A stretch of DNA of 64,000 nucleotides. Source: Terrisporobacter sp. GTDB lineage: Bacteria > Bacillota_A > Clostridia > Peptostreptococcales > Peptostreptococcaceae. The position numbers were made by a program, and so were the translations under genes. Below are positions 10,238 to 20,084 of the stretch, piece after piece (the stretch's first letter is position 1; every line of letters starts with the position of its first letter). Below the pieces are notes generated by a model. The model was not told where the DNA came from. It did no database searches and saw nothing but the letters and a program-made list of their open reading frames with translations. The DNA is taken from contig JARKUZ010000088.1 in the NCBI GenBank assembly GCA_029851945.1, positions 9,984 through 73,983 of the forward strand, in the 5' to 3' direction.

Positions 10238-11077
10238 TTATTTATTCTCTTGATTCTTATCCTCTTTTATAAGTTCTCTAAGTTTAGCTAAAGCTTCTTT
10301 AAGACCTCCAACTTCATCTATTAGACCGCACTCAACAGCTTCTTTACCAATTAAAACACTTCCAACATCACTTACAAGTTCATCTTTTGCATGCATAAGT
10401 CTTTCTAATTCTGCTCTTTCTATATTAGAAGTTCTTGTTATAAATTCCACTATTCTCTCTTGCATTTTTTTGAAATATTCAAAAGTTTCATTAACACCTA
10501 TGACAAGTCCATTAGTTCTTATAGGGTGAACTATCATAGTAGCTGTTGGAGCTATATAAGAATAATCTCCTGCTGTTGCAAGTGGAACACCAATTGAATG
10601 ACTTCCACCAAGAACTAAAGTTACTACTTTTTTTGAAATACTATTTATTAACTCTGCCATAGCAAGACCAGCTTCCACATCTCCTCCTACGGTATTTAAA
10701 ATAACAAGTATTCCTTTTATTTCACTACTTTCTTCAACGGAATACAATAAAGGTATTATGTGTTCATATTTTGTTGATTTTTTCTGAGGATTGCCAACAA
10801 AATGCCCTTCGATTTCCCCTATTATCGTTATACATTGGATTTCTTTTGATGCATTAGGTGGCATATTACTAACTCCCATTTGTTTTATATCTTGTATTTT
10901 TTCATTATCATTGTCATCATAAGAATCATTGTTGTTACCTGCATTTTCATCATTTACAGATTTATCTGATCCTTTTGCTTGTTCATTTAGATTATTATAA
11001 TTTAATTCTTCTAAATCAATATCAGTACAAGAATTTTCATTTATGTATTGATTAGTATTATCTTCTTTTTTTATCAT
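10238..11077 (-). CDS. tepA: ClpP-family serine protease, TepA-like
   Basis: ClpP-like cytosolic peptidase of the kind called translocation-enhancing protein in Bacillus. Residues 1-75 are a low-complexity N/D/E-rich extension. The ClpP fold follows, with an oxyanion-type TVGGDVEAG (129-137), the candidate nucleophile S161 in GGSHSIGVPLATAGD and the candidate histidine H184 in MIVHPIRTNG. Position next to spoIIIE is conserved in Bacillus. The ATG at 11077 has a GAGGTG ribosome site. The physiological substrate is not known from sequence. Confidence 0.82.
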   Translation of the reverse strand: MIKKEDNTNQYINENSCTDIDLEELNYNNLNEQAKGSDKSVNDENAGNNNDSYDDNDNEKIQDIKQMGVSNMPPNASKEIQCITIIGEIEGHFVGNPQKKSTKYEHIIPLLYSVEESSEIKGILVILNTVGGDVEAGLAMAELINSISKKVVTLVLGGSHSIGVPLATAGDYSYIAPTATMIVHPIRTNGLVIGVNETFEYFKKMQERIVEFITRTSNIERAELERLMHAKDELVSDVGSVLIGKEAVECGLIDEVGGLKEALAKLRELIKEDKNQENK

Positions 11078-11153
11078 TTATTTCACCTCATAAAATATAT
11101 TTATTTTTATATTTCCCAATGAGCATAAAATAAATTCTTACTTAATAATCATA

Positions 11154-11182
11154 AAAAGCAAGATAAAAATTATCTTGCTTTT
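11154..11182 (-). terminator. Terminator after ylmC
   Basis: A 13-bp perfect stem (AAAAGCAAGATAA and its complement) with a three-base loop lies right after the ylmC stop, with A/T-rich flanks. Confidence 0.8.
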
Positions 11183-11186
11183 ATTA

Positions 11187-11432
11187 TTAATATATCCCTT
11201 CATATTCAATGATAATCATATCATTACCAATTTTTTTAATATTTCTCCAAGGAATTTCTAAATCTCCTTTATCTCTTCTTATTCCAAAAAATCCTCTTTC
11301 TCTCGGTATGGATAATGCTAATATTTTTCCATTACTCTCATCTATGATTATATCACACTCTCCTATTACACCCAGTCTTTCTCCACTAACTAAATTCACA
11401 ATTTCTTTACCAGCTAATTCAGATAAATTCAT
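11187..11432 (-). CDS. ylmC: YlmC/YmxH family PRC-barrel sporulation protein
   Basis: Small 81-residue beta-rich protein with the family pattern: an N-terminal LAGKEIVNLVSGERLG, then a DESNGKI turn and the C-terminal IPWRNIKKIGNDMIIIEY. It is a PRC-barrel-like fold found in spore formers. The molecular function is not established. It follows the M16 peptidase as ymxH follows mlpA in Bacillus, and ends at a strong hairpin. The ribosome site GGGGGA precedes the ATG at 11432. Confidence 0.88.
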   Translation of the reverse strand: MNLSELAGKEIVNLVSGERLGVIGECDIIIDESNGKILALSIPRERGFFGIRRDKGDLEIPWRNIKKIGNDMIIIEYEGIY

Positions 11433-11467
11433 ATTTTTTCCCCCAATATAAATTAATATTAATTATT

Positions 11468-12709
11468 TTATATCTGAACACCTTCTACGTCTTTTCCTAC
11501 GATACAAACTCCTAAGTTTTCTATATCAAATACTTTATTGATAATACTCTTAACTTGCTCCATATTAACACTATTTATATGTTCTATTATTTCATCCTCA
11601 TCTTTTATTTTATTATTAAGTAACATAGATTCGCCCATAGATAGCATTTTTGATTCGATTCCTTCTAAACTTAATATATAATTACCTTTTAGTTGTTCTT
11701 TACTTTCTTTTATTTCTTCTTCAGTTACATAACCTTCTCTTATATTTTTTATTTCATTTATTATACATTCATATACTTCTTCTAAGTATTCTTCACTTGT
11801 ACTTACAAATATACCTAATTCTCCACATTTTTTGTACAATGTTTGAGATGAATATATAGAATATGCTAGACCTTTCTCTTCTCTTATATGTTGAAAAAGT
11901 CTTGAGCTTGTACTTCCACCAAAAATATTATTAACAACTGCTAAAGCATAAGATTCTTCTTCATTTTCTTCTGGTATAGCCTTTAAATTAATAGCCATAT
12001 TTACTTGTTCACTATCTTTATTCTTTTTTACTACACAAGAATGGAATTTAGCTTCTTCAACCTCAGTACAAACTTCTTTTGTTTCCCACTCACCAAACTT
12101 ATCTTCTAACTCTTTTACTAATTCATCAAATTTAAAATTACCACAAATTGAGATTACAGCATTATTAGGTACATAATATTTATTAAAATAATTCATTATT
12201 TGCTTTTTAGTAATATTTTTGATAGTTTTTCTATTACCTAATATATTCATTCCTAATCCATTGTCAGGATAAATATTTTCTAATAATAAATCATATGATA
12301 AGTCTTCTAAAGAATCTTCGTACATTTTTAACTCTTCTAATATTACAAATCTTTCTCTATTTATATCTTTTTCATTAAAAGTTGAGTTTAGTATCATATC
12401 ACTTAGTACATCTATACCCACGTTAATATGCTCATCCAAAAGATGAATGTAATAGCATGTACACTCTTTATTAGTAAAGGCATTTATTTGTCCCCCCAAA
12501 TTATCTATATCCCTCGCTATATCTTTTGCACTTCTATTTTTAGTCCCTTTAAATAACATGTGCTCTATAAAATGAGATACACCACTTTCATTTTGCCTTT
12601 CCATTCTAGAGCCTGTATTTATCCAAATACCTAGAGATACGGATTTAAAATATGGTATTTCCTCACCTACTATGGTAAGACCATTTTTTAAGGTTTGACA
12701 TTTATACAT
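11468..12709 (-). CDS. M16 family zinc peptidase (mitochondrial-processing-peptidase-like)
   Basis: Insulinase-family metallopeptidase. The inverted zinc site HxxEH is seen as HFIEH (H46, E49, H50 with the start used here), with a downstream glutamate in VILEELKMYED as the likely third ligand. The C-terminal half carries the R/Y-containing non-catalytic domain (SSRLFQHIREEKGLAYSIYSS). I start at ATG 12709 (413 aa), because an in-frame TTG at 12721 is part of the GGAGG ribosome site. It corresponds to Bacillus mlpA, between ylxY and ymxH. The physiological substrate is unknown. Confidence 0.9.
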   Translation of the reverse strand: MYKCQTLKNGLTIVGEEIPYFKSVSLGIWINTGSRMERQNESGVSHFIEHMLFKGTKNRSAKDIARDIDNLGGQINAFTNKECTCYYIHLLDEHINVGIDVLSDMILNSTFNEKDINRERFVILEELKMYEDSLEDLSYDLLLENIYPDNGLGMNILGNRKTIKNITKKQIMNYFNKYYVPNNAVISICGNFKFDELVKELEDKFGEWETKEVCTEVEEAKFHSCVVKKNKDSEQVNMAINLKAIPEENEEESYALAVVNNIFGGSTSSRLFQHIREEKGLAYSIYSSQTLYKKCGELGIFVSTSEEYLEEVYECIINEIKNIREGYVTEEEIKESKEQLKGNYILSLEGIESKMLSMGESMLLNNKIKDEDEIIEHINSVNMEQVKSIINKVFDIENLGVCIVGKDVEGVQI

Positions 12710-12805
12710 ACTATCCTCCAATTTTTTCTTTATTCTTAATAACCTTTATATTTTCTTTAACTATTAAAAAAACATATAGTATTAATTATAGTTTAGTAAG
12801 ATAAT

Positions 12806-13555
12806 TTATTCAACAACAAACACATCACTAAGTCTACCTGGTTTAAGATTTTTATCTCTTATAATCTGAATTATATCATCTATACATTCTGTTGTAGCCT
12901 TAGTAGGATGCATAAGCACTATACTTCCATCTACTATATCTTTATTTTTAACTCTTTCTATTATCTTTTCTGGATTATGTTTATCTTGCCAATCAATAGT
13001 ATCCACATCCCACTTAAAACATATGTAATTTAAACTTTCGGCTGCCTTTACTGTGTTTGATCCAAAAGAACCTGCTGGAGCTTGAAAGAATTTAGTTTCT
13101 TCACCTAAAGCATCTTCTATTACTTTCTTAGATATGCTTATTTGTTCTAAATTATCATCATAAGATAAAGTTGCATAATCTAAGTGTTTATATCCATGGT
13201 TACCTATCTCATGACCTTCATTTTTTATTTTTAATAGCAAGTCCCTATTTTTTTCTGCCCATTTCCCTGTTACATTAAAAGTTATATGTACCTTTTCTGT
13301 TTTTAAAGTTTCTAATATGGATTCAACATATTCGCTTTCCCACCCTAGGTCTATGTTGCATGTCAATGCAACATAGCCACTATCCTTTTTAGTGCCCTGG
13401 GTATATGGTTCTTTTGCCAAGTCTAGAATGTTTATAGTTGGTGTAGGTTCATTATGTTTTACAGTAAATGCAATCCCACCTACGATTAGCAAGATAATTA
13501 AGATAAACACTATTATCTTTTTTAACTTACTTTTGTTAAGTACCATCATTATCAT
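12806..13555 (-). CDS. ylxY: Polysaccharide deacetylase, YlxY/PdaB-like
   Basis: Probable NodB-fold deacetylase acting outside the membrane. One N-terminal membrane helix (about residues 14-31) anchors it. The NodB domain shows the metal-binding HxxxH in GNHGYKHLDY, PAGSFGSNT, WDVDTIDW and the LMHPT motif. The first motif reads CNIDLGWE, so the catalytic TFDD is replaced by NIDL, and activity is uncertain; YlxY/PdaB members often deviate here. The AGGAGG site fits the ATG at 13555. The order pnp-ylxY-M16-ymxH matches Bacillus. Confidence 0.85.
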   Translation of the reverse strand: MIMMVLNKSKLKKIIVFILIILLIVGGIAFTVKHNEPTPTINILDLAKEPYTQGTKKDSGYVALTCNIDLGWESEYVESILETLKTEKVHITFNVTGKWAEKNRDLLLKIKNEGHEIGNHGYKHLDYATLSYDDNLEQISISKKVIEDALGEETKFFQAPAGSFGSNTVKAAESLNYICFKWDVDTIDWQDKHNPEKIIERVKNKDIVDGSIVLMHPTKATTECIDDIIQIIRDKNLKPGRLSDVFVVE

Positions 13556-13651
13556 AAGCTTCTCCTCCTAATATGTACAAATATCTCTTAATTCATTTTA
13601 TTAGTCATTTTCTTAAATTATTCTTGCTTTAGTACTTGCAAAAAATAAAAA

Positions 13652-13670
13652 AACGAGACAATGTCTCGTT
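13652..13670 (-). terminator. Terminator after pnp
   Basis: AACGAGAC and GTCTCGTT pair around a three-base loop, and on the minus strand six or more T follow. It lies just past the pnp stop. Confidence 0.9.
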
Positions 13671-13691
13671 CCCTTACAAAATAATTAATTA

Positions 13692-15797
13692 CTATTTATT
13701 TTTTCTTTCTGGTTTAGGTAGTAAAACTTTTCTAGATAAGTTTACTCTTCCTTTTTCATCTATTTCAGTTACTTTAACCTCAACTTCATCTCCAACATTT
13801 AAAACATCTTCAACTTTTTCTATTCTTTCGTGACATATATTTCCTATACGAAGAAGCCCTTCTTTTCCTGGAAGTAATTCAACAAAAGCACCGAAATTAA
13901 CTACTCTAGTAACTTTACCTTTATAAACAACACCTAATTCAACTTCTGCAACTATGTCGTTTATTTTCTTTTCCGCAAGTCTTATCATATCCATATCTAT
14001 ACCAGCTATAAATACTTCACCATCTTGTTCTATATCTATCTTAACACCAGTTTCATCAATTATCTTAGTTATTACTTTACCACCAGCACCTATAACATCT
14101 CTTATTTTGTCTGGATTTATTCTCATAGTAACTATTTTTGGTGCATATTTAGATAATTCTGGGTTTGGCTTATCTATACATTTCTTCATTTCATTTAAGA
14201 TATGTAATCTACCAACTCTTGCTTGAGCTAATGCAGTAGTTAATATCTCTTTATCTATACCAGCTATTTTTATATCCATCTGTATAGCTGTTATACCTTT
14301 TTCAGTTCCTGCAACTTTAAAGTCCATATCTCCTAAGTGGTCTTCCATACCTTGTATATCTGAAAGTATAGCCATTTTGCCATCATGTTCTATAAGTCCC
14401 ATTGCTATACCTGCAACCATATCTTTTAAAGGTACACCAGCATCTAATAAAGATAACGTAGAACCACAAACAGAACCTTGAGAAGTAGAACCATTTGAAC
14501 TTAATACTTCAGATACAAGTCTTATTGCATAAGGAAATTCTTCTTTTGAAGGTATTACAGGAAGTAAAGCTCTCTCTGCGAGTGCACCATGACCTATTTC
14601 TCTTCTTCCTGGTCCTCTTGATGGTCTAGCTTCTCCAACAGAGTATGCAGGGAAGTTGTAGTGATGCATATATCTTTTATTCTCTTCTTCATCAAGTCCA
14701 TCTAATATTTGAACATCTCCTAACGCTCCTAGAGTAGTTACTGTCATTACTTGAGTCTGTCCTCTTGTAAATAACCCTGAACCATGTGCTCTTGGTATAA
14801 ATCCATGATCACACCATATTGGTCTTATTTCATCAGTTTTTCTTGCATCAGGTCTTCTACCTTCATGAACTATAGCTTTTCTAACTTCTTCTTTTATAAT
14901 AGCATCTAAAGTTGCTATTATATCATTTCCAAACTCTTCTAAAGTTTCTTCATCAAAGCTATTTATAGTTTGCTCTTTAACACTGTCCATAGCTTCTTGT
15001 CTTTCTAATTTCTCAACTACTCTAACGGCTTCTTTCATTCCTTCAGTAGCTATTTCTCTAACTTTAGCTTCTATTTCAGAATTTGGTTTACTTTCTTCAA
15101 ATTCCATTTTTTCTTTTCCAACTTCAGCTTGGATTTGTTCTATAAATTCAACTATTTTCTTAATTTCTTCATGAGCTTTTAATATAGCTTCAAGCATTAA
15201 TGATTCTGGTACTTCATCTGCTCCAGCTTCAACCATCATTACAGCATCTTTAGTTCCTGATACTACAAGATGTAGCGAACTTTTTTCTCTTTCTTCTGCT
15301 GTTGGATTAACAACAAAAGCTCCATCAACTAAACCTATGCAAACAGAACCTGTTGGTCCATTGAAAGGTATTTCAGATATAGAAAGAGCTACTGAAGACC
15401 CTATCATAGAAACTATATCAGGAGTGCAGTCTTGATCTACAGATAAAACTGTAGCAACTACTTGCACATCATTCCTAAAAGTTTTAGGAAATAAAGGTCT
15501 TATAGGTCTATCTATAAGTCTAGATGTAAGTATAGCTTTTTCTGATGGCTTACCTTCTCTTTTTAAAAATCCACCTGGTATTTTACCAACTGAATATAAT
15601 TTTTCTTCATAATCAACGCTTAGTGGGAAAAAGTCAACTCCTTCTCTTGGTTGAGCTGATTTTGATACATTAACCATAACCATAGTTTCGCCATATCTAA
15701 GGATTGCACTTCCACTAGCTAGTTGTGCTATTTTTCCTATTTCAACAGAAAGCTCTCTCCCTGCTAAATCCATTGTAAAAATTTTATGTTCAAACAT
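13692..15797 (-). CDS. pnp: Polyribonucleotide nucleotidyltransferase
   Basis: PNPase degrades RNA 3' to 5' by phosphorolysis. Two RNase PH domains surround an all-helical linker. A KH domain ([20 protein letters not shown]) and an S1 domain ([20 protein letters not shown]) follow. I use ATG 15797 (701 aa, [16 protein letters not shown]), the usual family N-terminus; an upstream in-frame GTG at 15830 would place the AGAGGAGG ribosome site within the coding region. Unlike in many genomes it does not directly follow rpsO; a degV gene lies between. Confidence 0.96.
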   Translation of the reverse strand: MFEHKIFTMDLAGRELSVEIGKIAQLASGSAILRYGETMVMVNVSKSAQPREGVDFFPLSVDYEEKLYSVGKIPGGFLKREGKPSEKAILTSRLIDRPIRPLFPKTFRNDVQVVATVLSVDQDCTPDIVSMIGSSVALSISEIPFNGPTGSVCIGLVDGAFVVNPTAEEREKSSLHLVVSGTKDAVMMVEAGADEVPESLMLEAILKAHEEIKKIVEFIEQIQAEVGKEKMEFEESKPNSEIEAKVREIATEGMKEAVRVVEKLERQEAMDSVKEQTINSFDEETLEEFGNDIIATLDAIIKEEVRKAIVHEGRRPDARKTDEIRPIWCDHGFIPRAHGSGLFTRGQTQVMTVTTLGALGDVQILDGLDEEENKRYMHHYNFPAYSVGEARPSRGPGRREIGHGALAERALLPVIPSKEEFPYAIRLVSEVLSSNGSTSQGSVCGSTLSLLDAGVPLKDMVAGIAMGLIEHDGKMAILSDIQGMEDHLGDMDFKVAGTEKGITAIQMDIKIAGIDKEILTTALAQARVGRLHILNEMKKCIDKPNPELSKYAPKIVTMRINPDKIRDVIGAGGKVITKIIDETGVKIDIEQDGEVFIAGIDMDMIRLAEKKINDIVAEVELGVVYKGKVTRVVNFGAFVELLPGKEGLLRIGNICHERIEKVEDVLNVGDEVEVKVTEIDEKGRVNLSRKVLLPKPERKNK

Positions 15798-15929
15798 TAA
15801 TGCTTGTACCTCCTCTTGTACTAAAACCACTATTTCTTCTATGTACTATATTAACAAAATTACTACTAATTAACAATATAATTATGTCATGTACATTATT
15901 AGAGCTTTTAGCCATATATTTATTATTAA

Positions 15930-16772
15930 CTATTTCGAAGAACTTATTGCTAAAATCTCAGGTCCTGTATGTGAGCATATACAAGAACCTCCCCTTGTAA
16001 TAAAAACCTTTTTAGCTTTTATTCTTTTAGCTACTTCCTCTTTTAATTTTTCAAAGTCTTCTTCATTAGAGCCATATCCTATAGTAATAGTTTTTGATTC
16101 TAAATCACTATCATTAGCTTCTAAAATCATATCTACTAATTTAGATGCTATATGTTTGGTACCTCTCACTTTTGATACTATTTTATTTTTTCCATCTTTC
16201 ATAGTGCATATAGGTTTTATATTCAACATATTTCCTACAAGAGATACAACACTAGGAAGTCTTCCACTTTCTTTTAAATATTCAAGTGTAAAAGGTACGA
16301 AAAATAAGTTTACACTATCTCTAATCTCTTCTAGTTTCCCAATTATCTCATTGGCACTTAATTTATTTTCTTCAATTAACTCGCAAGCTTTTATTACATA
16401 TTGCCCACTACCTAGTGATAAAAATAATGAATCAAATAAATATATATTTTCACTTACATCATTTTTAGCCATATTAGCACTTTGATACGTACCTGAAGTT
16501 AATGAAGATCCTGTTATACATATAACATCGTAACCTTCATTAACATATTTCTCAAAAGCTTCTTTAAATTGAATATATGTAACTTGAGATGTTTTGGGCA
16601 AAGTATCATTATTTTTTAAAACATCATAAAATTCTTCTTTTTTTACATCTACACCATCTTTATAATCTTTTCCGCCTATGTTTATAGTAAGCGGAATAAC
16701 ATCTAGAAAATCTTTTTCTTTAATTTCATCAGGAATGTCACACATGCTATCACACAATAGTTTAATCTTCAT
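15930..16772 (-). CDS. DegV family fatty-acid-binding protein
   Basis: Members of this family bind a fatty acid and present it to the FakA kinase (FakB subunit role). The 280-residue product has the DegV two-domain pattern: an N-terminal LLCDSMCDIP, TSQVTYIQFKEAFE and ITGSSLTSGTYQSA lipid-site loops, and a C-terminal RGGSCICSHTGPEILAI. The ATG at 16772 has a GGGGGGC ribosome site. It is inserted between rpsO and pnp and is separated from rpsO by a terminator, so it probably has its own promoter. No fakA is in the window. Confidence 0.88.
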   Translation of the reverse strand: MKIKLLCDSMCDIPDEIKEKDFLDVIPLTINIGGKDYKDGVDVKKEEFYDVLKNNDTLPKTSQVTYIQFKEAFEKYVNEGYDVICITGSSLTSGTYQSANMAKNDVSENIYLFDSLFLSLGSGQYVIKACELIEENKLSANEIIGKLEEIRDSVNLFFVPFTLEYLKESGRLPSVVSLVGNMLNIKPICTMKDGKNKIVSKVRGTKHIASKLVDMILEANDSDLESKTITIGYGSNEEDFEKLKEEVAKRIKAKKVFITRGGSCICSHTGPEILAISSSK

Positions 16773-16833
16773 GGCTACTGCCCCCCTTATAGAAAATAGT
16801 TTATTATTTCTTTATTACAAAATACAAAAAAAA

Positions 16834-16853
16834 CAGGTATTATAGTATACCTG
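16834..16853 (-). terminator. Terminator after rpsO
   Basis: CAGGTAT and ATACCTG pair around a six-base loop. On the minus strand eight T follow, so this ends the long nusA-infB-rpsO transcription unit. Confidence 0.88.
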
Positions 16854-16875
16854 CTTTTTAAATAAAGTAATAAGA

Positions 16876-17130
16876 TTATTTTCTTAATCCTAATTTAGCT
16901 ATTAATGCTCTGTAACCTTCTAAGTCTTTTTCTTTTAAGTAAGCTAATAAGTTTCTTCTTCTACCAACCATTTTTAATAATCCTCTTCTTGAGTGATGGT
17001 CTTTTTTGTGAACTTTTAAGTGATCGTTTAATTCGTTTATTCTAGCTGTTAATAAAGCTATTTGAACCTCTGGAGAACCAGTATCTCCTTCTTTTCTTCC
17101 GAATTCTTTTATTATTTCTGTTTTATTCAT
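16876..17130 (-). CDS. rpsO: 30S ribosomal protein S15
   Basis: S15 binds 16S rRNA early in 30S assembly. The conserved core is complete ([48 protein letters not shown]). I use ATG 17130 (84 aa, [11 protein letters not shown]), placed after a GGAGGTACAACAA ribosome site; an ATG 33 bases upstream would include that site in the coding region. At 84 residues it is slightly shorter than the usual 88-89 at the N-terminus. It is the last gene of the operon and is preceded by a structured leader (17160-17204). Confidence 0.97.
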   Translation of the reverse strand: MNKTEIIKEFGRKEGDTGSPEVQIALLTARINELNDHLKVHKKDHHSRRGLLKMVGRRRNLLAYLKEKDLEGYRALIAKLGLRK

Positions 17131-17159
17131 TTGTTGTACCTCCAAATATTTAATAATCG

Positions 17160-17204
17160 CCATTTACTAAGCATTGATTGGAGTATTCATATGCCGAGTA
17201 ATGG
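17160..17204 (-). promoter_or_regulatory. Candidate S15-binding leader upstream of rpsO
   Basis: Between ribF and rpsO the sequence folds as CCATT/AATGG, then ACT/AGT, CG left unpaired, then GCAT/ATGC around a 16-base loop. In rpsO mRNA of other bacteria S15 binds such leaders and represses its own translation. The fold here was found by eye and the S15 contact is inferred. Confidence 0.45.
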
Positions 17205-17228
17205 TTACTTTGATTATTTTATCACAAC

Positions 17229-18158
17229 TTAGTTACTTTTGCAAATATACTTTTTATATATATAATTAATATCCATCTTCAATTGTATTTTTAATTCATC
17301 TAAATTCTTAAATTTCTTTTCATCTCTTATTCTTTCCAAAAACTCAAGTTTTATAGTTTCTCCGTAAATGTCTTTATTAAATTCTAGGATATTTGTTTCT
17401 ATGGACATCTTATTTCCATTAACTGTTGGATTATATCCAATATTTGTGGCTCCTATATACACTTCATTAGATATATATACCCTTGTAGCATATATACCTC
17501 TCTTAGGTATCAATAAATTTTCTTTTAACTTAAGATTAGCTGTAGGAAATCCTATTGTCCTACCTACTTGTTTAGCTTTAATTACTTCACCTTCTAATGT
17601 ATAATTTTTTCCTAGATACTCTTGAATTTCATCAACTTTTCCTTCTTGAATTAATTCTTTTACAAAAGTGCTACTTACTCTTTTTTCTTTAATTCTTACT
17701 GGACCTATAATATCTACGTCAAAACCATATTTTAAACCTAATTGTTTTAGAATTTGTGCATTACCTTCTCTATTTCTTGCAAAAGCAAAATCATGTCCTA
17801 TAATAATCCTTTTGGCATGTAATCCTTCTATTAAAATATCCTTTACAAAATCTTCAGCTGATATTTCTGCCATATTTTTGTCAAAAGGTATATCAATTAC
17901 TATATCAATTCCTAAAGACTCAAATAAATTCATTTTATCATATTCTGTAATTATCTCTTTTGTTTTTGTATTCAAAAAATAACTTAAAGGGCTATTTTTA
18001 AAAGTAATTACTATACTCTTTAAGTTTTGTCCTTTTGCAATAGAAACTGTTTTTTCTATAAGAACCTTATGACCCTTATGTATACCATCAAATTTTCCTA
18101 TAGTAACAACACTTTTATCAAAACTTTTTATTTCTTCTAAAGAATTTATAATAATCAT
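17229..18158 (-). CDS. ribF: Bifunctional riboflavin kinase/FAD synthetase
   Basis: Makes FMN and then FAD from riboflavin. The N-terminal nucleotidyltransferase domain has the family signature GKFDGIHKGHKVLI (about 22-35) and GHDFAFARNREGN. The C-terminal riboflavin kinase domain has GRTIGFPTANL, RGIYATRV and NIGYNPTV. The length of 309 residues is typical. The ATG at 18158 has a GGGGAAA ribosome site, and it sits between truB and rpsO, the normal place. Confidence 0.95.
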   Translation of the reverse strand: MIIINSLEEIKSFDKSVVTIGKFDGIHKGHKVLIEKTVSIAKGQNLKSIVITFKNSPLSYFLNTKTKEIITEYDKMNLFESLGIDIVIDIPFDKNMAEISAEDFVKDILIEGLHAKRIIIGHDFAFARNREGNAQILKQLGLKYGFDVDIIGPVRIKEKRVSSTFVKELIQEGKVDEIQEYLGKNYTLEGEVIKAKQVGRTIGFPTANLKLKENLLIPKRGIYATRVYISNEVYIGATNIGYNPTVNGNKMSIETNILEFNKDIYGETIKLEFLERIRDEKKFKNLDELKIQLKMDINYIYKKYICKSN

Positions 18159-18182
18159 GTCTTTTCCCCACTGGTATAATAT

Positions 18183-19091
18183 TTACTCTATAAAAAGTTT
18201 ATCACTCTTTACACTGATAGTGTTATTATTTTTTAATATTTTTCCAGTTCCTATAAATTTATCATTACAATATACTTTAACGTATTCATCTTTATTATTT
18301 AAATTATCTGTAGTAAATCTTCTAGAATCTATTATTCCACCATTACTATAATATTTTAGCGCACTTTCAACTAATCTAACTTCTTTAAGCTTATCTAGTA
18401 CATAATCAATATCATATAAGTAATTTTCTAATGTATTTTCACAATAATATTGTTCCAGTTCTTCTAAAGTTATTGAATTTTCTAAGCTAAATTTTCCTGA
18501 AGATGTTCTAAGTAAAAATGACATATGCCCACCACATCCTAAATATTCTCCAATATCATGGCAAATACTTCTGACATAAGTTCCCTTCGAGCATTTTACT
18601 AAAAATAAAATTTTATTACCATTTATACTTAAAATTTCATTACGTTCTATGTTTACTTTTCTAGATTTAATTTTTATGCTATCTGCTTTACCTTCTCTAG
18701 CTAAGTCACACATTTTTTTACCATTTACTTTTAGAGCTGAATATATTGGAGGATACTGATTAATTTCTCCTCTTTGAGTCTCAAAAGCTTTATAAATATC
18801 CTCTTTCGTTATTTTTGAAGTATCTCCTTCTTTCAAAATAATTCCAGAAGAATCATAAGTATCCGTACTTGCCCCTAAAGTCAATTCACATATATAAGAT
18901 TTCTCTTTGTTTAATATAAGCTCACTTACTTTAGTAGCCTTTCCTATGCAAATAGGAAGTACACCAGCTGCATCAGGATCTAATGTACCTGTATGACCAA
19001 CCTTTTTTATATTCAAAATTCTTCTAACCCTACTAACCACATCATGAGATGTCATTCCAGTAGGTTTTAATATATTTACTATTTTATTCAT
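18183..19091 (-). CDS. truB: tRNA pseudouridine-55 synthase
   Basis: Converts U55 of the tRNA T-loop to pseudouridine. The family N-terminus NILKPTGMTSHDVVSRVR is followed by VGHTGTLDPDAAGVLP, in which D38 is the catalytic aspartate. The central GTYVRSICHDIGEYLG motif is intact. The 302-residue length is normal, including a C-terminal extension. It is separated from nrnA by 12 bases in the operon. Confidence 0.96.
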   Translation of the reverse strand: MNKIVNILKPTGMTSHDVVSRVRRILNIKKVGHTGTLDPDAAGVLPICIGKATKVSELILNKEKSYICELTLGASTDTYDSSGIILKEGDTSKITKEDIYKAFETQRGEINQYPPIYSALKVNGKKMCDLAREGKADSIKIKSRKVNIERNEILSINGNKILFLVKCSKGTYVRSICHDIGEYLGCGGHMSFLLRTSSGKFSLENSITLEELEQYYCENTLENYLYDIDYVLDKLKEVRLVESALKYYSNGGIIDSRRFTTDNLNNKDEYVKVYCNDKFIGTGKILKNNNTISVKSDKLFIE

Positions 19092-19103
19092 TAAAAATCA
19101 TCC

Positions 19104-20084
19104 TTAAATTTCTTTTAATGCTTCTTGTATTATTCTTTCTTTTGCATTTTCTATTGTGTCATATATAGTACATCCAGCAGCTCTTATATGACCGCCTCCA
19201 CCAAATACTTTAGCTATCTTACTTACATTAGCATATGATTTTGATCTTAAGCTTACTTTAATTTCATTATTACCTTTTTCTTTAAGTAAAATTCCAATTT
19301 CTACATTTTCTATATCTCTGGCATAAGGAGTTACACCATCTATATCTTTAAAATCTACACTAGTTCTTTTTAACATATCCTGTGTTACACTCATTATAGA
19401 TATTTTTACATTTATTATTTCTAATGAATTTAAAGATTCTCCTAACAATTTATAAAAATTAAATGGATTGCTACCAAATACACTTTGCACTACTAATTGG
19501 GTATTTGCCCCTGCTAATAATAGATTTTTTGCCATATCAAAACTACTTGCTTGAGTATTTGAGTATGTAAGTTTACCTGTATCTGTCATTAAACCTGTAT
19601 ATAGGCATGTAGCTATTTTTTCATCAATAATTTTTACTTTATTTATTTCTTCATTTCTTTTTAGTAAATTATATACTAACTCACAAGTTGATGATGCATC
19701 TTTTACAACATAATAATAATCACCATATAAATCATTACTCTCATGATGGTCTATATTAATTAATTTATTACAATTAAATCTTATCTCATCATCTAAACAT
19801 ATTCTATTTTTATCTCCACAATCTAAAGTAATCAAATTATAATCATTTATGTTCATCTCTTTAAATTCTTGAGAGGTTATTCTGTTTATATCATTTACTA
19901 GAAATTGAAGATTTAAAGGTGCACTATCATCTAAAACATAGTAAACCCTCTTATTAATTTTTTTTAAGAAATAATAAATTGAAAGAGTTGAACCAATATT
20001 GTCTCCGTCTGGATTAATATGAGAAGTAACGATAAAATCGTTACTTCTATTCAAATAATTTATAATATTATCTATATTATTCAT
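19104..20084 (-). CDS. nrnA: DHH/DHHA1 phosphoesterase, NrnA-like
   Basis: Degrades nano-RNAs and dephosphorylates pAp in Firmicutes. DHH motifs are HINPDGDNIGS (motif I), LDCGD (II) and the DHH triad in NIDHHESND (III). The DHHA1 domain ends with FGGGGHIRAAG. I choose the second of two close ATGs (20084, 326 aa) because the first at 20090 lies two bases from the GAGGAAG ribosome site. The start overlaps the rbfA end. The gene is the usual partner between rbfA and truB. Confidence 0.9.
   Translation of the reverse strand: MNNIDNIINYLNRSNDFIVTSHINPDGDNIGSTLSIYYFLKKINKRVYYVLDDSAPLNLQFLVNDINRITSQEFKEMNINDYNLITLDCGDKNRICLDDEIRFNCNKLINIDHHESNDLYGDYYYVVKDASSTCELVYNLLKRNEEINKVKIIDEKIATCLYTGLMTDTGKLTYSNTQASSFDMAKNLLLAGANTQLVVQSVFGSNPFNFYKLLGESLNSLEIINVKISIMSVTQDMLKRTSVDFKDIDGVTPYARDIENVEIGILLKEKGNNEIKVSLRSKSYANVSKIAKVFGGGGHIRAAGCTIYDTIENAKERIIQEALKEI

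Noticed and set aside
11650..11859. Leucine-rich plus-strand ORF
   Set aside because: It is antisense to the M16 peptidase and reflects reverse reading of an AT-rich coding strand.
15889..16485. A 198-codon plus-strand ORF opposite degV
   Set aside because: It is antisense to a clear DegV gene and its translation is a low-complexity shadow without a ribosome site.
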